Source: Candidatus Woesebacteria bacterium GW2011_GWB1_38_8b | GTDB taxonomy: Bacteria; Patescibacteriota; Microgenomatia; UBA8517 | Length of the DNA stretch: 36,822 nt | Reading direction: 5' to 3' | NCBI GenBank assembly: GCA_000993115.1 | Contig: LBVN01000002.1 | Span: forward strand, 1 to 36,822 | In this document: piece by piece, positions 26,893-36,822 of the stretch | Position numbering within the stretch: position 1 is the stretch's first letter | Layout of the letters: every line of letters begins with the position of its first letter | Position numbers and translations under genes: made by a program | Notes under the pieces: generated by a model | Told to the model about the DNA's origin: nothing | Seen by the model: the letters and a program-made list of their open reading frames with translations, nothing else | The model's database searches: none

Positions 26893-26898
26893 TATAAT
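26893..26898 (+). promoter_or_regulatory. -10 box TATAAT, 6 nt before ATG at 26905
   Basis: TATAAT-AAATTT-ATG; weak -35. Confidence 0.45.
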
Positions 26899-26904
26899 AA
26901 ATTT

Positions 26905-27261
26905 ATGTTGCACTTCTTAAAATTTTCTAGGCTGAGATTAATAATATTTGTATTAATGATGCCTTTCATTCTTAAAATGCTTTTGGGTCTCTTGGGTGGA
27001 GCTTTCATATCGGCGGGAATGGGTACTAACCCTGCTGCAATGAAGACTTTGCCTTTGTATATAGTTTTCGCGCCACTCCTCATAAGTTACCCTTTTGTCA
27101 ATACAACAGGCTTACTGAGCCTTTTATTTATACCAGTTTTAACATTTTCTTTATTGTTACTGATACTCTACTGGTGGTTAATAGCAGGAGCAATAGAATT
27201 TCCTATATCGAAAATATTTAGGCGTTACAAAGAAGGAAAAAAAGTAGAAGTTACCACCTGA
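26905..27261 (+). CDS. Small uncharacterised membrane protein
   Basis: About three hydrophobic segments, basic C-terminus FRRYKEGKKVEVTT; start at MLHFLKF chosen from the -10 spacing. Confidence 0.65.
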   Translation: MLHFLKFSRLRLIIFVLMMPFILKMLLGLLGGAFISAGMGTNPAAMKTLPLYIVFAPLLISYPFVNTTGLLSLLFIPVLTFSLLLLILYWWLIAGAIEFPISKIFRRYKEGKKVEVTT

Positions 27262-27724
27262 AGTGTGCAAAGGCACGATTAGCCTCAGCCATTCGCTCGA
27301 CATCCATTTTCTTTTTGAATGCGAGGCCTTCGCTTTTGGAAGCGTCAATTATTTCTGCAGCGAGTTGCTCGGCAAATGTGTGCAGATCTTCTCGGGCACG
27401 AGCAGCTGCAATAATCCATCTGATCGCTAAAGAATCTTTTCTAGGACCTCTTACTGATATCGGAATTTGATATGCTGCCCCTCCGACTCTGCGTGGACGC
27501 ACTTCCATTTGCGGACGAACATTGTCCATAGCAGCTGCAAATATTTTCATCGGATCATCACCTGTTTTTTCTTTTACTTGTTCAAGTGCGGCATATACAG
27601 CCTTTTGGGCAATAGATTTCTTACCGTCTTTCATTGCACGGTTAATAAGCTTTGACAAAACCCTGTTTTTGAAAATTGGGTCCGGTCCTATGTTTTGTGG
27701 TTTTACTCCTCCTCTTCTTGGCAT
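27251..27724 (-). CDS. rpsG: 30S ribosomal protein S7
   Basis: SKLINRAMKDGKKSIAQKAVYAAL ... PRRVGGAAYQIPISVRGPRKDSLAIRWI. Confidence 0.97.
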   Translation of the reverse strand: MPRRGGVKPQNIGPDPIFKNRVLSKLINRAMKDGKKSIAQKAVYAALEQVKEKTGDDPMKIFAAAMDNVRPQMEVRPRRVGGAAYQIPISVRGPRKDSLAIRWIIAAARAREDLHTFAEQLAAEIIDASKSEGLAFKKKMDVERMAEANRAFAHFRW

Positions 27725-27734
27725 AATTATTTGT

Positions 27735-28160
27735 TTAAGCCGCGGCTACTGCTCCCGCTTCTTTTGAACCATATTTACTTCTGGATCTCTTTCTTCCGAC
27801 TACTCCTCCCGTATCAAATTTCCCTCTGACAACGTGGTATTTTACTCCCGCCAAATCTTTAACACGACCTCCGCGGATCATAACGATAGAATGTTCTGCC
27901 AAAGTATGGCCTTCACCAGGAATATAAGCGGTGACTTCCTGTTTGTTTGAAAGTCTAACCCTGGCAACTTTTCGAAGTGCCGAGTTTGGTTTTTTGGGTG
28001 TCATTGTGCGAACCTGAATTACAACTCCGCGTTTAAATGGAGAGGAATATTCCGAAAACTTTCTGTCTTTTGAACTAAACCAACGACGCAGAGCCGCTTT
28101 TCTTGTTTTTTTAGCGGCTTTTTTTCTACCATGTCTGATTAACTGATTTATTGTTGGCAT
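27735..28160 (-). CDS. rpsL: 30S ribosomal protein S12
   Basis: [22 protein letters not shown] ... [21 protein letters not shown]...PGEGH. Confidence 0.98.
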   Translation of the reverse strand: MPTINQLIRHGRKKAAKKTRKAALRRWFSSKDRKFSEYSSPFKRGVVIQVRTMTPKKPNSALRKVARVRLSNKQEVTAYIPGEGHTLAEHSIVMIRGGRVKDLAGVKYHVVRGKFDTGGVVGRKRSRSKYGSKEAGAVAAA

Positions 28161-28185
28161 AAAATTATTTTAAAAACCCTTCGGT

Positions 28186-28214
28186 ATTTTACACGACGTG
28201 CGTTTAAATCACAA
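28186..28214 (-). promoter_or_regulatory. Candidate promoter TTGTGA-N17-TAAAAT upstream of rpsL
   Basis: Located between the rpoC stop and rpsL ATG. Confidence 0.5.
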
Positions 28215-28231
28215 TCGTAAGGCAAAAAACA

Positions 28232-31200
28232 TCAGTGCAGCATTTGCGCTCTCGCGGCATCTACCGGAATTAATCTTCCGATAATGACGTTCTCCTTAAG
28301 TCCGACCAAATTATCTTCGCGAGCAGCCAGTGATGAATTTGTCAGAATATCGGTTGTTTGCTGGAAAGATGCCGCAGATAACCATGATTCGGTAAACAGT
28401 GCCCGGCGTGTAATTCCGAGAACAACTTGCTGCGCAGTTGCCGGCTCACCACCTGCAGCTAATACTTTTTCATTCTCCTCCTCAAAGCGGGCTTTATCAA
28501 TCAATTCTCCCGGAAGAAGGGGTGTATCGCCCGATGACTCAACCCGAACCTCATCACTCATCTTTCGAACAATAACTTCAAAATGTTTATCGTGGATCGG
28601 AATTCCCTGACTTTCATAAACTTTTTGAATTTCGGCAATTACATATTCCTGTGCAGAGCGCAAACCCTTAACTGAAAGTACTTCGCGGATATCCAAAGAC
28701 CCGGTTGCAAGAGCAGTTCCCGCTTCAACTATGTCCTTTTCAGATACAGTAAGTTGCAATGTTTTTGGAATTATATATTCCCGCTCATCCTTGAGTTTAG
28801 TATGAGTTGATGTGATGGTAATTTTCCAACCAGCTTCAGTTTCCGAAATCCTTACTTCTCCGGAAATCTCCGATAGAGGAGCCATCATTTTTGGAGTTCT
28901 TGCTTCAATTAATTCCTCAACACGGGGGAGACCTTGTGTAACGTCGATACCAACCATACCAGCCCTGTGTTTGGTCTGAAGCGTAAGCTGAGTTCCCGGT
29001 TCACCGATTGACTGTGCAGCAACAACTCCGACAGGCATTCCAAGCTCCACCATTCTCTTGTTGGAAAGCTCTATCCCATAACACTTTACACACATTCCAT
29101 AGCGGTTTGCACAGGTCAAAGGAGATCGCACTACCACACTAGCAACTCCCGCGTTTGCCTCAATTTCTATTGCTTTTTCATCTGTTATAAGTTCTCCCTT
29201 CGGGAGTATAACTTTACCTTTGTTATCGAGAACATCTTCAGAAACATATCTTCCGACAATTCTCTGCATAAATACTTTAGGTCTTTGATCACGCCTTATT
29301 GTCAAACCTTCTTCAGATCCGCAGTCTTCGCTTCTTATAATTACGTCATGGGCAACATCAACTAACCTTCTGGTTAAGTAACCTGCATCAGCTGTTTTTA
29401 ATGCTGTATCGGTAAGTCCTTTTCGGGATCCCCGAGACGATATAACGTATTCAAAAATGGACAATCCTTCTCGGAAGTTTGACTTAATCGGAAGATCAAC
29501 AATTTTTCCAAGTGGGTCAACGACAAGTCCGCGGATAGCGGCAAGCTGCTTAACCTGTTCACGGCTGGCACGACCAACCTTCGCATCAATGAAAGTTCTA
29601 ATTGGGCTAAACGGATCCAGAAGTTCCCAGGTTTTATCAGCAACTTCCTCTGTTGTTTCAATCCAAACCTCCTGGCTTAGTCTTCGTTTTTCTTCTGCGG
29701 TTACCAATCCTTGTTCATAATTGCTTTCAATATCGGCAACTCTGGCATCAGCTTCCTTCAAAATACCTTCCTTTTCGGGCAAAATCTTTGAATCAAATAT
29801 ACCAAACGAAAGCCCCGACAAAGTGCCTCCTATAAAACCAAGGTCTTTTATCGCATCAATCATTTCAACTACTTTCTCGTGCGTTTGTTCTACATAAGCT
29901 TTACTAAACAGCTGTTTTATAACTGTAGACGTAATTGATTCATTTATAAAACTAAAGCCTGACGGCAGAGTTTCATTAAATATAATCCGCCCGGCAGTTG
30001 TACTTATAATTTTCCCTTCGATTCTTACCGAAATTTTTTGACGAAGCCCGATTTTTCCAGATTGATAGACCAATACCGCTTCTTCTTTATCTGAAAATAC
30101 TGTTAAGGACTCCGGAATTCGTGAATCATCGCTTGTAAAGTAATACACACCAAGGGCCATTTCTTTGCTCGCAGGGGTTGTAATAGGTGAGCCGTCAGCG
30201 GGCCGCAGTAAATTAAATTCCGGCAGCATTAAGGTTTTGGCCTCATTAACCGCTTTTTCAGATAACGGAACGTGAATAGCCATTTGGTCTCCGTCAAAAT
30301 CTGCATTGAATCCTGAACAAACGGCCGGATGCAGACGGATAGCGCTTCCTTCAATAAGTATTGGGTAAAACGCCTGAATTGATAGTTTGTGCAGAGTTGG
30401 GGCACGATTGAGTAGTACCGGATGATCTTTAGTAATTTCTTCCAAAATGTCAAAGACTTCGGACGGCCTTCGCTCGAGCATGTTTTTAGCACTTTTTACG
30501 TTGGGGGCAATTCCACGAAGGATCATTTCGCGAAGAACAAAAGGCTTAAACATCTCAAGTGCCATATCTTTAGGAATACCGCACTGGTTTAATTTAAGTT
30601 CAGGCCCGACAATAATAACGCTTCTTCCCGAATAATCGACTCTTTTTCCTAACAAATTCTGCCTGAAGCGCCCTTGCTTTCCGCGAAGCATGTCCGAAAG
30701 TGATCGCAGAGGTTGTTTTCCGCGTCCCCTTCTTGTTGCCTTTCTTTGGGATGCATCAATTAAGGAATCGACTGACTCCTGAAGCATACGCTTTTCGTTT
30801 CTCAAAATTATCTCAGGAGCTCCGAGCTCAATAAGATGTTTCAGACGGTTATTTCGATTAATAACTCTTCTGTATAAATCATTTAAATCGCTGGTTGCAA
30901 ATCTTCCACCCGAAAGCTGAACCATTGGCCTAAGATCAGGAGGGATTACGGGTAGAACTTTCAAAATCATCCAGGCCGGATCAATTTTTGCCCTACGCAT
31001 TCCATCAACTACCTTGAGCCTCTTTGCAAGCTTAACAAACTTATTGTCATTGCTTTTTGCTTCTTCAAGTTCTTTGCGAAGATCAGCTACCATTTTTTCA
31101 AGATCTACCTTTGAAATTGCCGATAGAATTGCCTCGGCACCCATTTTTGCTTCCAGAAAATCTGCCGCATCATGCCTAAATAGCTCGTCATATTCTTCTT

Positions 31201-31951
31201 CGCTTAATACCGATAATGGTTTAAGTCCTTTAACCAAATTGGTTAAGTTTTCAAAAAGTTCCTGAGTCTTATTGATTGCTTTTGTTTCTTCTGCTGACAA
31301 AGCCGCTTCTTTTTTACGCAAATCCAACTCAATCTCCGAGTATGCCAAGGCGAGCTGTTCTTTGCCTTTAATTTTTCCTCCGGCTTTATCTTTTTCCTCT
31401 TTAGTTTTTTCTTTAAGTTGCTGCTTTCGCTCAGCATACATATCTTTGGTTTCGGTAAATCTTTCGTTTTTGGCTTTATCAAGCTGCGCCAACGCATCTT
31501 TTTTCTTTTGAGGATCAATCGACAAAACAAGATATCTTGCAAAATAAATTACCTGCTCAACAGCACGAGGCGCAACGTCCAATACCAAAGATATTTTTGA
31601 TGGGGCGCCTTTGAAAAACCAAACATGGGCAACCGGAGTCGCCAAAGAAATATGTCCCATTCGCTCGCGTCTGACTCTTGATTGTGTAACCTCAACTCCG
31701 CATTTATCGCAAATGACTCCTTTATATCTGATTCTTTTGTACTTACCGCAATAACATTCCCAATCCTTAGTCGGACCGAAAATTCGCTCATCAAACAATC
31801 CATCTTTTTCGGGTTTCAGAGTTCTGTAATTAATTGTTTCCGGCTTTACCACTTCCCCACGCGACCACTTACGAATTTCATCCCATGAGGCAAGTCGCAC
31901 GACCAGTGATTTAAAGTCTGTTAAATTTTTTAACCCTGTTAATGGTTCCAT
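28232..31951 (-). CDS. rpoC: RNA polymerase beta' subunit
   Basis: [69 protein letters not shown]. Confidence 0.98.
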   Translation of the reverse strand: MEPLTGLKNLTDFKSLVVRLASWDEIRKWSRGEVVKPETINYRTLKPEKDGLFDERIFGPTKDWECYCGKYKRIRYKGVICDKCGVEVTQSRVRRERMGHISLATPVAHVWFFKGAPSKISLVLDVAPRAVEQVIYFARYLVLSIDPQKKKDALAQLDKAKNERFTETKDMYAERKQQLKEKTKEEKDKAGGKIKGKEQLALAYSEIELDLRKKEAALSAEETKAINKTQELFENLTNLVKGLKPLSVLSEEEYDELFRHDAADFLEAKMGAEAILSAISKVDLEKMVADLRKELEEAKSNDNKFVKLAKRLKVVDGMRRAKIDPAWMILKVLPVIPPDLRPMVQLSGGRFATSDLNDLYRRVINRNNRLKHLIELGAPEIILRNEKRMLQESVDSLIDASQRKATRRGRGKQPLRSLSDMLRGKQGRFRQNLLGKRVDYSGRSVIIVGPELKLNQCGIPKDMALEMFKPFVLREMILRGIAPNVKSAKNMLERRPSEVFDILEEITKDHPVLLNRAPTLHKLSIQAFYPILIEGSAIRLHPAVCSGFNADFDGDQMAIHVPLSEKAVNEAKTLMLPEFNLLRPADGSPITTPASKEMALGVYYFTSDDSRIPESLTVFSDKEEAVLVYQSGKIGLRQKISVRIEGKIISTTAGRIIFNETLPSGFSFINESITSTVIKQLFSKAYVEQTHEKVVEMIDAIKDLGFIGGTLSGLSFGIFDSKILPEKEGILKEADARVADIESNYEQGLVTAEEKRRLSQEVWIETTEEVADKTWELLDPFSPIRTFIDAKVGRASREQVKQLAAIRGLVVDPLGKIVDLPIKSNFREGLSIFEYVISSRGSRKGLTDTALKTADAGYLTRRLVDVAHDVIIRSEDCGSEEGLTIRRDQRPKVFMQRIVGRYVSEDVLDNKGKVILPKGELITDEKAIEIEANAGVASVVVRSPLTCANRYGMCVKCYGIELSNKRMVELGMPVGVVAAQSIGEPGTQLTLQTKHRAGMVGIDVTQGLPRVEELIEARTPKMMAPLSEISGEVRISETEAGWKITITSTHTKLKDEREYIIPKTLQLTVSEKDIVEAGTALATGSLDIREVLSVKGLRSAQEYVIAEIQKVYESQGIPIHDKHFEVIVRKMSDEVRVESSGDTPLLPGELIDKARFEEENEKVLAAGGEPATAQQVVLGITRRALFTESWLSAASFQQTTDILTNSSLAAREDNLVGLKENVIIGRLIPVDAARAQMLH

Positions 31952-31957
31952 AATATT

Positions 31958-34900
31958 TTAATTGGCAACAACTTCTTCAACTTCCATCGGTGAATTATCC
32001 TCCAAAAGTTCCTCCGTTGCTACAACCGCAGCACCTACAACTTCCGCCAATTCCACCGCACTTTTGTCCGGCTCAACCGCTTCTTCTTCGTCATCTTCGT
32101 AAACTCCACCAACGGCTTCGATTGCCAGCCCCAAAGAATTTAACTCGCGAACCAAAACTTTAAAGCTTTCGGGGACTGTTGCATCAGGAATATCTGTACC
32201 CTTTACTATTGCCTCAAAGGCTCGTGCACGTCCCACAATATCATCCGATTTTATGGTAAGCATTTCCTGCAAGATGTAGGCAGCACGGTGTGATTCAAGT
32301 CCCCAAACTTCCATTTCCCCCAATCTCTGTCCTCCCATTTGAGCTTTGCCTCCGAGAGGTTGCTGGGTAACAAGCGAATACGGGCCGGTTGAACGGGCAT
32401 GGGTTTTGTCCTCAACCATGTGTTTGAGCTTAAGTGTGTAGCAAATACCAACAACCGTATCTTCTTTGAAAGCTTCTCCGGTTCTACCGTCGTAAAGTCT
32501 GATTTTTCCGGTAACAGGTAGGTTTGCTTCTTTTAGCTCGTTAACAATTACTTCTTCTGTTACCCTATCAAAAACCGGAAGCGCACCCTTTTCCTCCTTT
32601 TTGGACAAAGCCCAACCCAAATGTGTTTCCAGAAGCTGACCCAAATTCATACGTGACAAAACTGATAGAGGGGAAATAATGATATCCATAGGGGTTCCGT
32701 CAGCTAAATATGGCATATCGGCAACCGGCAGGATCTTTGCAATTACACCTTTGTTTCCATGTCTTCCGGCAATTTTATCTCCGACCGTAATCTTTCTCAT
32801 TTGTGCAACTTTTACAATAACGCGCTTAAGAACACCCGGTCCCAGCTCATCACCCTTATCCCGGTCAAGAATTGAAACATCTATTACAATTCCGCGTTCT
32901 CCATGCGGAACCCGAAGAGATGTATCGCGAACTTCGCGGGCTTTTTCTCCGAAAATCGCACGAAGAAGTCTTTCCTCAGATGTTAATTCTGTCTCACCTT
33001 TTGGTGCAATTTTTCCGACCAAGATATCGTTTGGTCCAACTTCGGCTCCAGTTACAACAATTCCGTCATCGGCCAAGTTAGCAAGTTCTGTTTCGGCAAC
33101 ATTTGGGATGTCTTTAGTAAGTTCTTCCGGACCCAATTTTGTATCAACAACATCCGCTTCATACTCTTCGATATGAATTGATGTCAGGACATCATCTTTA
33201 ACTAATCTGTCCGAAATTAAAATTGCATCTTCAAAACCGTATCCTTCAAATGACATATAGGCAACCAGTAAGTTCCTGCCGAGAGCGAGTTCGCCGTGGT
33301 CAACAGAAGGACCATCAGCCAAAAGATCGTCTTTTTTGATTTTTTGACCTGTAACTACTCTTATCCTTTGGTTATAACATGTAGAATTTGATGTCCTTCT
33401 AAACTTTGTTAAAGTGTAACTTTCAATTTTCCCGCCGTCTTTTACCTCAATATCCTCGGAGTTTCCCTCATCGGTCTTTTTATCAAGTTTAATTTCAATT
33501 CTTTCCCCATCAACATAAGTTACGGTTCCTGGGTTTCTCGCAATCAAAGTCCTTTTCATTCCTCTTGCAATTTCACTTTCCATTCCCGTTCCGACAACAG
33601 GAGAAACAGGAGTTACCAAAGGAACTGCCTGGCACTGCATGTTTGAACCCATCAAAGCCCTATTTCCTTCATCGTGAGCCAAAAAAGGAATAAGAGAAGA
33701 TGAAGCCCCGACAACCTGGCGCGGGGTAACGTCAACATAATCAACCAATTCGCTTAGTCCTTCCAAAACAGTACCTTTGTATCTAAAAGGTACGCGCTCG
33801 GAAGTTATAAAACCGTTTTCATCGGTTGGAACATTTGAATGAGTGATGTGATATTCCTCTTCATCATCAGCAGTCAAATAAACAATTTCATCTGTAATTT
33901 TGACTTTGGATTTGCTACCTCTTGTTACTTTTTCGGCTTTTCTATAAGGGGTTTCAATAAACCCAAATTCATTAATTTTGGCATACAAAGAAAGGTATGA
34001 AACCAATCCAATGTTAGGGCCTTCCGGCGTCCTTACAGGATCAATTCTTCCGTATTGAGAAGAGTTAACGTCCCGGATTGAGAACGACGCACGGTCACGA
34101 TTTATTCCACCTTGTCCTAAAACCGAAACTCTTCTTAAATTATCGATTTCGGATAAGGGATTTGTATCATCCAAAATTGTTGAGAGTTGGTTTGATCGGA
34201 AAAATTCATTCATTGCCGCAATAAGTGGCCTGGCATTAATAAGATTTGTCGGAAGAGGTTGGTCGTCGGGAGAAATCAAGCTCATCTTTTCTTTAATTGA
34301 TCGTTCAAGCCGAAGAAGTCCAACTCTGAAAGCATTTGTCGCGACAAGCTCACCAACCCGCCTTAAGCGTCTATTGGCAAGATGATCAATATCGTCAGTT
34401 CTTCCTATTCCGTTTTGCAGTTTAATTAAATAATCCAAAGTTGCGATTAAATCCTGTTTTGTAAGAATCCAATCTCTTTTTTCGTTCGGTATTTGGAGTC
34501 CAAGTCTTTTGTTTATTTTAAACCTTCCTACTTTACCCAAATCGTATCTTCTTGGATCAAAAAATAGACTCGTAAAAAGAGTCTCTGCATTATCCAAAAG
34601 TGCCGGCTCCCCCGGTCGCATTTTGCGATAAATTTCAATCAGTGCATCTTCGCGGCTTGCGGTTGTGTCTTTTTTTAGAGTTGACTCTATATATTTGTGG
34701 TTTTCGTTGACATCTGAATCTTTAAAGAGCGCCAATATTTCGTCGTTTGATTCAATCCCCAGTGCACGAATGATAGTTGTTGCAATAACTTTCCTGCGTC
34801 TATCAATCCTAGCTGCAATTACATTATTTCTGTCAACTTCAAATTCAAGCCATGATCCACGAAGGGGTCTGACTTCTGCCATATGAAGCATACGGCCGCT

Positions 34901-35344
34901 TGATGCGTCCAGGTCTCCAGAAAAATATACTCCCGGACTTCGTACAATTTGGTTGATTACGACTCTTTCAATTCCGTTTACAATAAAAGTTCCGCGGGAA
35001 GTCATCTGAGGAATATCACCCAAAAATACATCCTGGGTTTTTCTATCACCGTTTCTTTTATTAATTAATGTCGCCGATATTTTAAGAGGAACCGAAAAAG
35101 TCAGTCCTTTTTCTTCACATTGTCTAGGGGTTAGCTTTGGTTCTCCTATTGTTGGGTCCGAAAGTTCAATTTGCCAATTTTTTCCGGTGAAGTCATCGAT
35201 TGGGGAAATTTCAGTGAGTTCCGTTCTTATGTCGTCTAATAAAAACTTCTGCCACGACTCACGTTGAACTAAAGAAAGATCAAGTTCAGGAAGATTCTTC
35301 TCGTCTCTTCCAAAATTACGACGGATTTGTTTTTGTGACATCAT
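31958..35344 (-). CDS. rpoB: RNA polymerase beta subunit
   Basis: PVRTPEGPNIGLVSYLS, FEGYGFEDAILIS, KIAGRHGNKGVI, GGQRLGEMEVWGLE. Confidence 0.98.
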   Translation of the reverse strand: MMSQKQIRRNFGRDEKNLPELDLSLVQRESWQKFLLDDIRTELTEISPIDDFTGKNWQIELSDPTIGEPKLTPRQCEEKGLTFSVPLKISATLINKRNGDRKTQDVFLGDIPQMTSRGTFIVNGIERVVINQIVRSPGVYFSGDLDASSGRMLHMAEVRPLRGSWLEFEVDRNNVIAARIDRRRKVIATTIIRALGIESNDEILALFKDSDVNENHKYIESTLKKDTTASREDALIEIYRKMRPGEPALLDNAETLFTSLFFDPRRYDLGKVGRFKINKRLGLQIPNEKRDWILTKQDLIATLDYLIKLQNGIGRTDDIDHLANRRLRRVGELVATNAFRVGLLRLERSIKEKMSLISPDDQPLPTNLINARPLIAAMNEFFRSNQLSTILDDTNPLSEIDNLRRVSVLGQGGINRDRASFSIRDVNSSQYGRIDPVRTPEGPNIGLVSYLSLYAKINEFGFIETPYRKAEKVTRGSKSKVKITDEIVYLTADDEEEYHITHSNVPTDENGFITSERVPFRYKGTVLEGLSELVDYVDVTPRQVVGASSSLIPFLAHDEGNRALMGSNMQCQAVPLVTPVSPVVGTGMESEIARGMKRTLIARNPGTVTYVDGERIEIKLDKKTDEGNSEDIEVKDGGKIESYTLTKFRRTSNSTCYNQRIRVVTGQKIKKDDLLADGPSVDHGELALGRNLLVAYMSFEGYGFEDAILISDRLVKDDVLTSIHIEEYEADVVDTKLGPEELTKDIPNVAETELANLADDGIVVTGAEVGPNDILVGKIAPKGETELTSEERLLRAIFGEKAREVRDTSLRVPHGERGIVIDVSILDRDKGDELGPGVLKRVIVKVAQMRKITVGDKIAGRHGNKGVIAKILPVADMPYLADGTPMDIIISPLSVLSRMNLGQLLETHLGWALSKKEEKGALPVFDRVTEEVIVNELKEANLPVTGKIRLYDGRTGEAFKEDTVVGICYTLKLKHMVEDKTHARSTGPYSLVTQQPLGGKAQMGGQRLGEMEVWGLESHRAAYILQEMLTIKSDDIVGRARAFEAIVKGTDIPDATVPESFKVLVRELNSLGLAIEAVGGVYEDDEEEAVEPDKSAVELAEVVGAAVVATEELLEDNSPMEVEEVVAN

Positions 35345-35352
35345 TTATTAAG

Positions 35353-35385
35353 GCCAATCTTATTGGCTTGTCCGAAAAATTCGGA
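35353..35385 (-). promoter_or_regulatory. Two tandem hairpins directly upstream of rpoB
   Basis: TCCGAA-ttt-TTCGGA and GCCAAT-aag-ATTGGC on the minus strand. Confidence 0.55.
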
Positions 35386-35432
35386 AATTTTAAGTCAAAA
35401 AAATGAAAGAGCGTAAACAACGCCTGAGGAGG

Positions 35433-35460
35433 ATTATATCGCATAGAATCAACGTGTCAA
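35433..35460 (-). promoter_or_regulatory. Promoter TTGACA-N16-TATAAT for rpoBC
   Basis: Perfect consensus hexamers right after the mltG stop. Confidence 0.75.
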
Positions 35461-35463
35461 TAC

Positions 35464-36465
35464 CTATTTGCCCAAATATTTCGCGATGTTGGCTCTATGC
35501 TCTTCAATACTTTTGCCGTAGTGTATTGCGCCTTTTGTGTCATGAATATAAAACCAATATTCGCTGGGCACGGGATTTATTGCCGCCTTTAGGGAAGATA
35601 GTCCCGGATTTGCAATAGGAGCCGGAGGAAGAGATTTGTTTTTGTAAGTGTTGAAGGGTGAATTTATTTCCAGGTCAGTCTTTGTTAAGATCGGCCACCA
35701 GTTTTGACATTTGGAATTGGCGCTGCATTTTGCGCTTGCGACAGCGTATTGCACAGATGCATCCGCCTGAATTAACCAGCCATCCGTATCAAGTCTTTTC
35801 CAAAGAATACCTGCAACTATTGGCCGCTCTTCATCTGTTTTTGTTTCCCTTTCGATTATCGATGCCATGGTAACAATTTCGTTTTTTGTTCTTATCCCGC
35901 CACTACCTGTTAACTCCACAAATTTCTTCTCAAAAGTATCGTTCATAACTTTTACCACTCTTTCTGCGGATACATCTTTCGCAAATAAATAAGTGTCCGG
36001 AAAAAGCTGCCCTTCCAGACCCTTTGAGGCCGTTAAAAAGTTAGTTCTAAATTTTACATCAGCAACTCCAAGCTGAACCAAAACTTTTTCTACTACTTCT
36101 TCCCTTCGTAGTCCTTCCGGAATTGTTAACCAGATTTCAACCGGGCCTTTACCCAATCTGTCAACTATTTCATAAAGACTCATGTTTTTTGAGAGCTCGA
36201 ACTCACCCGTATTAATTTTTTTTGATTTATCGGTTACCTGAACGTAGATTTTGAAGGCCAACGGGCTTTTTATTAAACCAGCCTTATATAAACTTGATCC
36301 AACCTCACTTGCCGACTTTCCTTTAGGAATCAAAAAACTGATTTTCGTAGGATCATTAGACGGGGATTTTGTGTTGATTGTCCACCAAAGAAAAAGTGAA
36401 ATCGCCAGAAAAACCAGAAAAAATATCGGAAAAATAAGAATAATTAATTTTGCTTTAATTTTCAT
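35464..36465 (-). CDS. mltG: Endolytic murein transglycosylase MltG (YceG-like)
   Basis: N-terminal TM, VTMASIIERETKTDEERPIVAGILWKRL, SPFNTYKNKSLPPAPIANPGLSSLKAAINP. Confidence 0.94.
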   Translation of the reverse strand: MKIKAKLIILIFPIFFLVFLAISLFLWWTINTKSPSNDPTKISFLIPKGKSASEVGSSLYKAGLIKSPLAFKIYVQVTDKSKKINTGEFELSKNMSLYEIVDRLGKGPVEIWLTIPEGLRREEVVEKVLVQLGVADVKFRTNFLTASKGLEGQLFPDTYLFAKDVSAERVVKVMNDTFEKKFVELTGSGGIRTKNEIVTMASIIERETKTDEERPIVAGILWKRLDTDGWLIQADASVQYAVASAKCSANSKCQNWWPILTKTDLEINSPFNTYKNKSLPPAPIANPGLSSLKAAINPVPSEYWFYIHDTKGAIHYGKSIEEHRANIAKYLGK

Positions 36466-36577
36466 ATCAAATATTCAAAGCTTGATTAACACTAACCATT
36501 TTATAGCAAACTTAAAACAGAATACCAGCTTTAATCTTTGTTTTTTTAGTTTGATATATAGGAATTCTAAGCTTGCC

Positions 36578-36607
36578 AAACAAAATGTCAGTTCTGACAT
36601 TTTGTTT
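36578..36607. repeat. 30-bp palindrome AAACAAAATGTCAG-tt-CTGACATTTTGTTT
   Basis: 14-bp perfect arms in the divergent intergenic region between mltG and the right-edge ORF. Confidence 0.85.
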
Positions 36608-36691
36608 TAATATGACTATATCAAATAATTTGGATATCTGTGCGCTTTTTTGCTAGGATGAAGTAGGCTTTAAAGTAACTAAACTGAATTC

Positions 36692-36822
36692 ATGGATAAT
36701 ACTGAACTTGAAAAATTAAATGACAATAACCGCTTCATTAAAGTAATGGTATTAGTTTTTTCAATATCATTATTTACAATTTTGTACATTTTCGTGGGAG
36801 TGAAGTTTATTACTGCCAGAAA
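36692..36822 (+). CDS. N-terminus of a membrane-anchored protein, truncated by the window edge
   Basis: MDNTELEKLNDNNRFIKVMVLVFSISLFTILYIFVGVKFITAR..., open to the edge; one N-terminal TM. Confidence 0.6.
   Translation, partial: MDNTELEKLNDNNRFIKVMVLVFSISLFTILYIFVGVKFITAR

Noticed and set aside
32679-33176. 165-aa plus-strand ORF
   Set aside because: Antisense to conserved rpoB; Ser/Thr/Pro-rich shadow composition.
1-36822. CRISPR arrays, tRNA/rRNA genes, IS elements or transposases
   Set aside because: None recognised by eye; no spaced repeat arrays, no transposase-like ORF, no convincing tRNA fold or T-loop motif.
1-36822. UGA recoding (as Gly in some CPR lineages)
   Set aside because: Conserved genes end at TGA where homologues end (e.g. 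uppS, rpoC) and no in-frame TGA is needed to read conserved proteins.

Overview
The window is almost entirely the conserved str / S10 / spc / alpha ribosomal-protein block of a small-genome bacterium. The content suggests Patescibacteria/CPR, probably Microgenomates-like; this is inferred, not tested. Nearly everything is on the minus strand: mltG(-), rpoB-rpoC, rpsL-rpsG, fusA-tuf-rpsJ, rplC..rpoA-rplQ-rplM-rpsI. This is followed by an isoprenoid segment (phosphomevalonate/diphosphomevalonate decarboxylase-like, isopentenyl phosphate kinase, a polyprenyl synthase on +, and an UppS with a long C-terminal extension) and the start of a membrane glycosyltransferase. Two coding features were not in the ORF track: the edge-truncated glycosyltransferase (1..846 -) and rpmJ/L36 (10355..10468 -). 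The most unusual signal is duplicated gene 3' ends just downstream of the real stop codons. For uppS (YSALKERVA*) and rpmJ (R-H/C-KQRQG*) the second copy differs almost only at synonymous positions, and both spacers share the 11-mer AAAGCTTGGCA. A related but larger case may be a CYTH gene whose C-terminus recurs as a frameshifted relic beyond an intervening (itself frameshifted) P-loop kinase. Other notable points: EF-G with a non-canonical G4 (NKLN) and a missing G5 motif, a recurring -10-N6/7-start (leaderless) arrangement, a promoter plus terminator-like leader before rplC, hairpins around rpmJ and rpoB, and a 30-bp intergenic palindrome. All statements come from reading the sequence; no searches were run.
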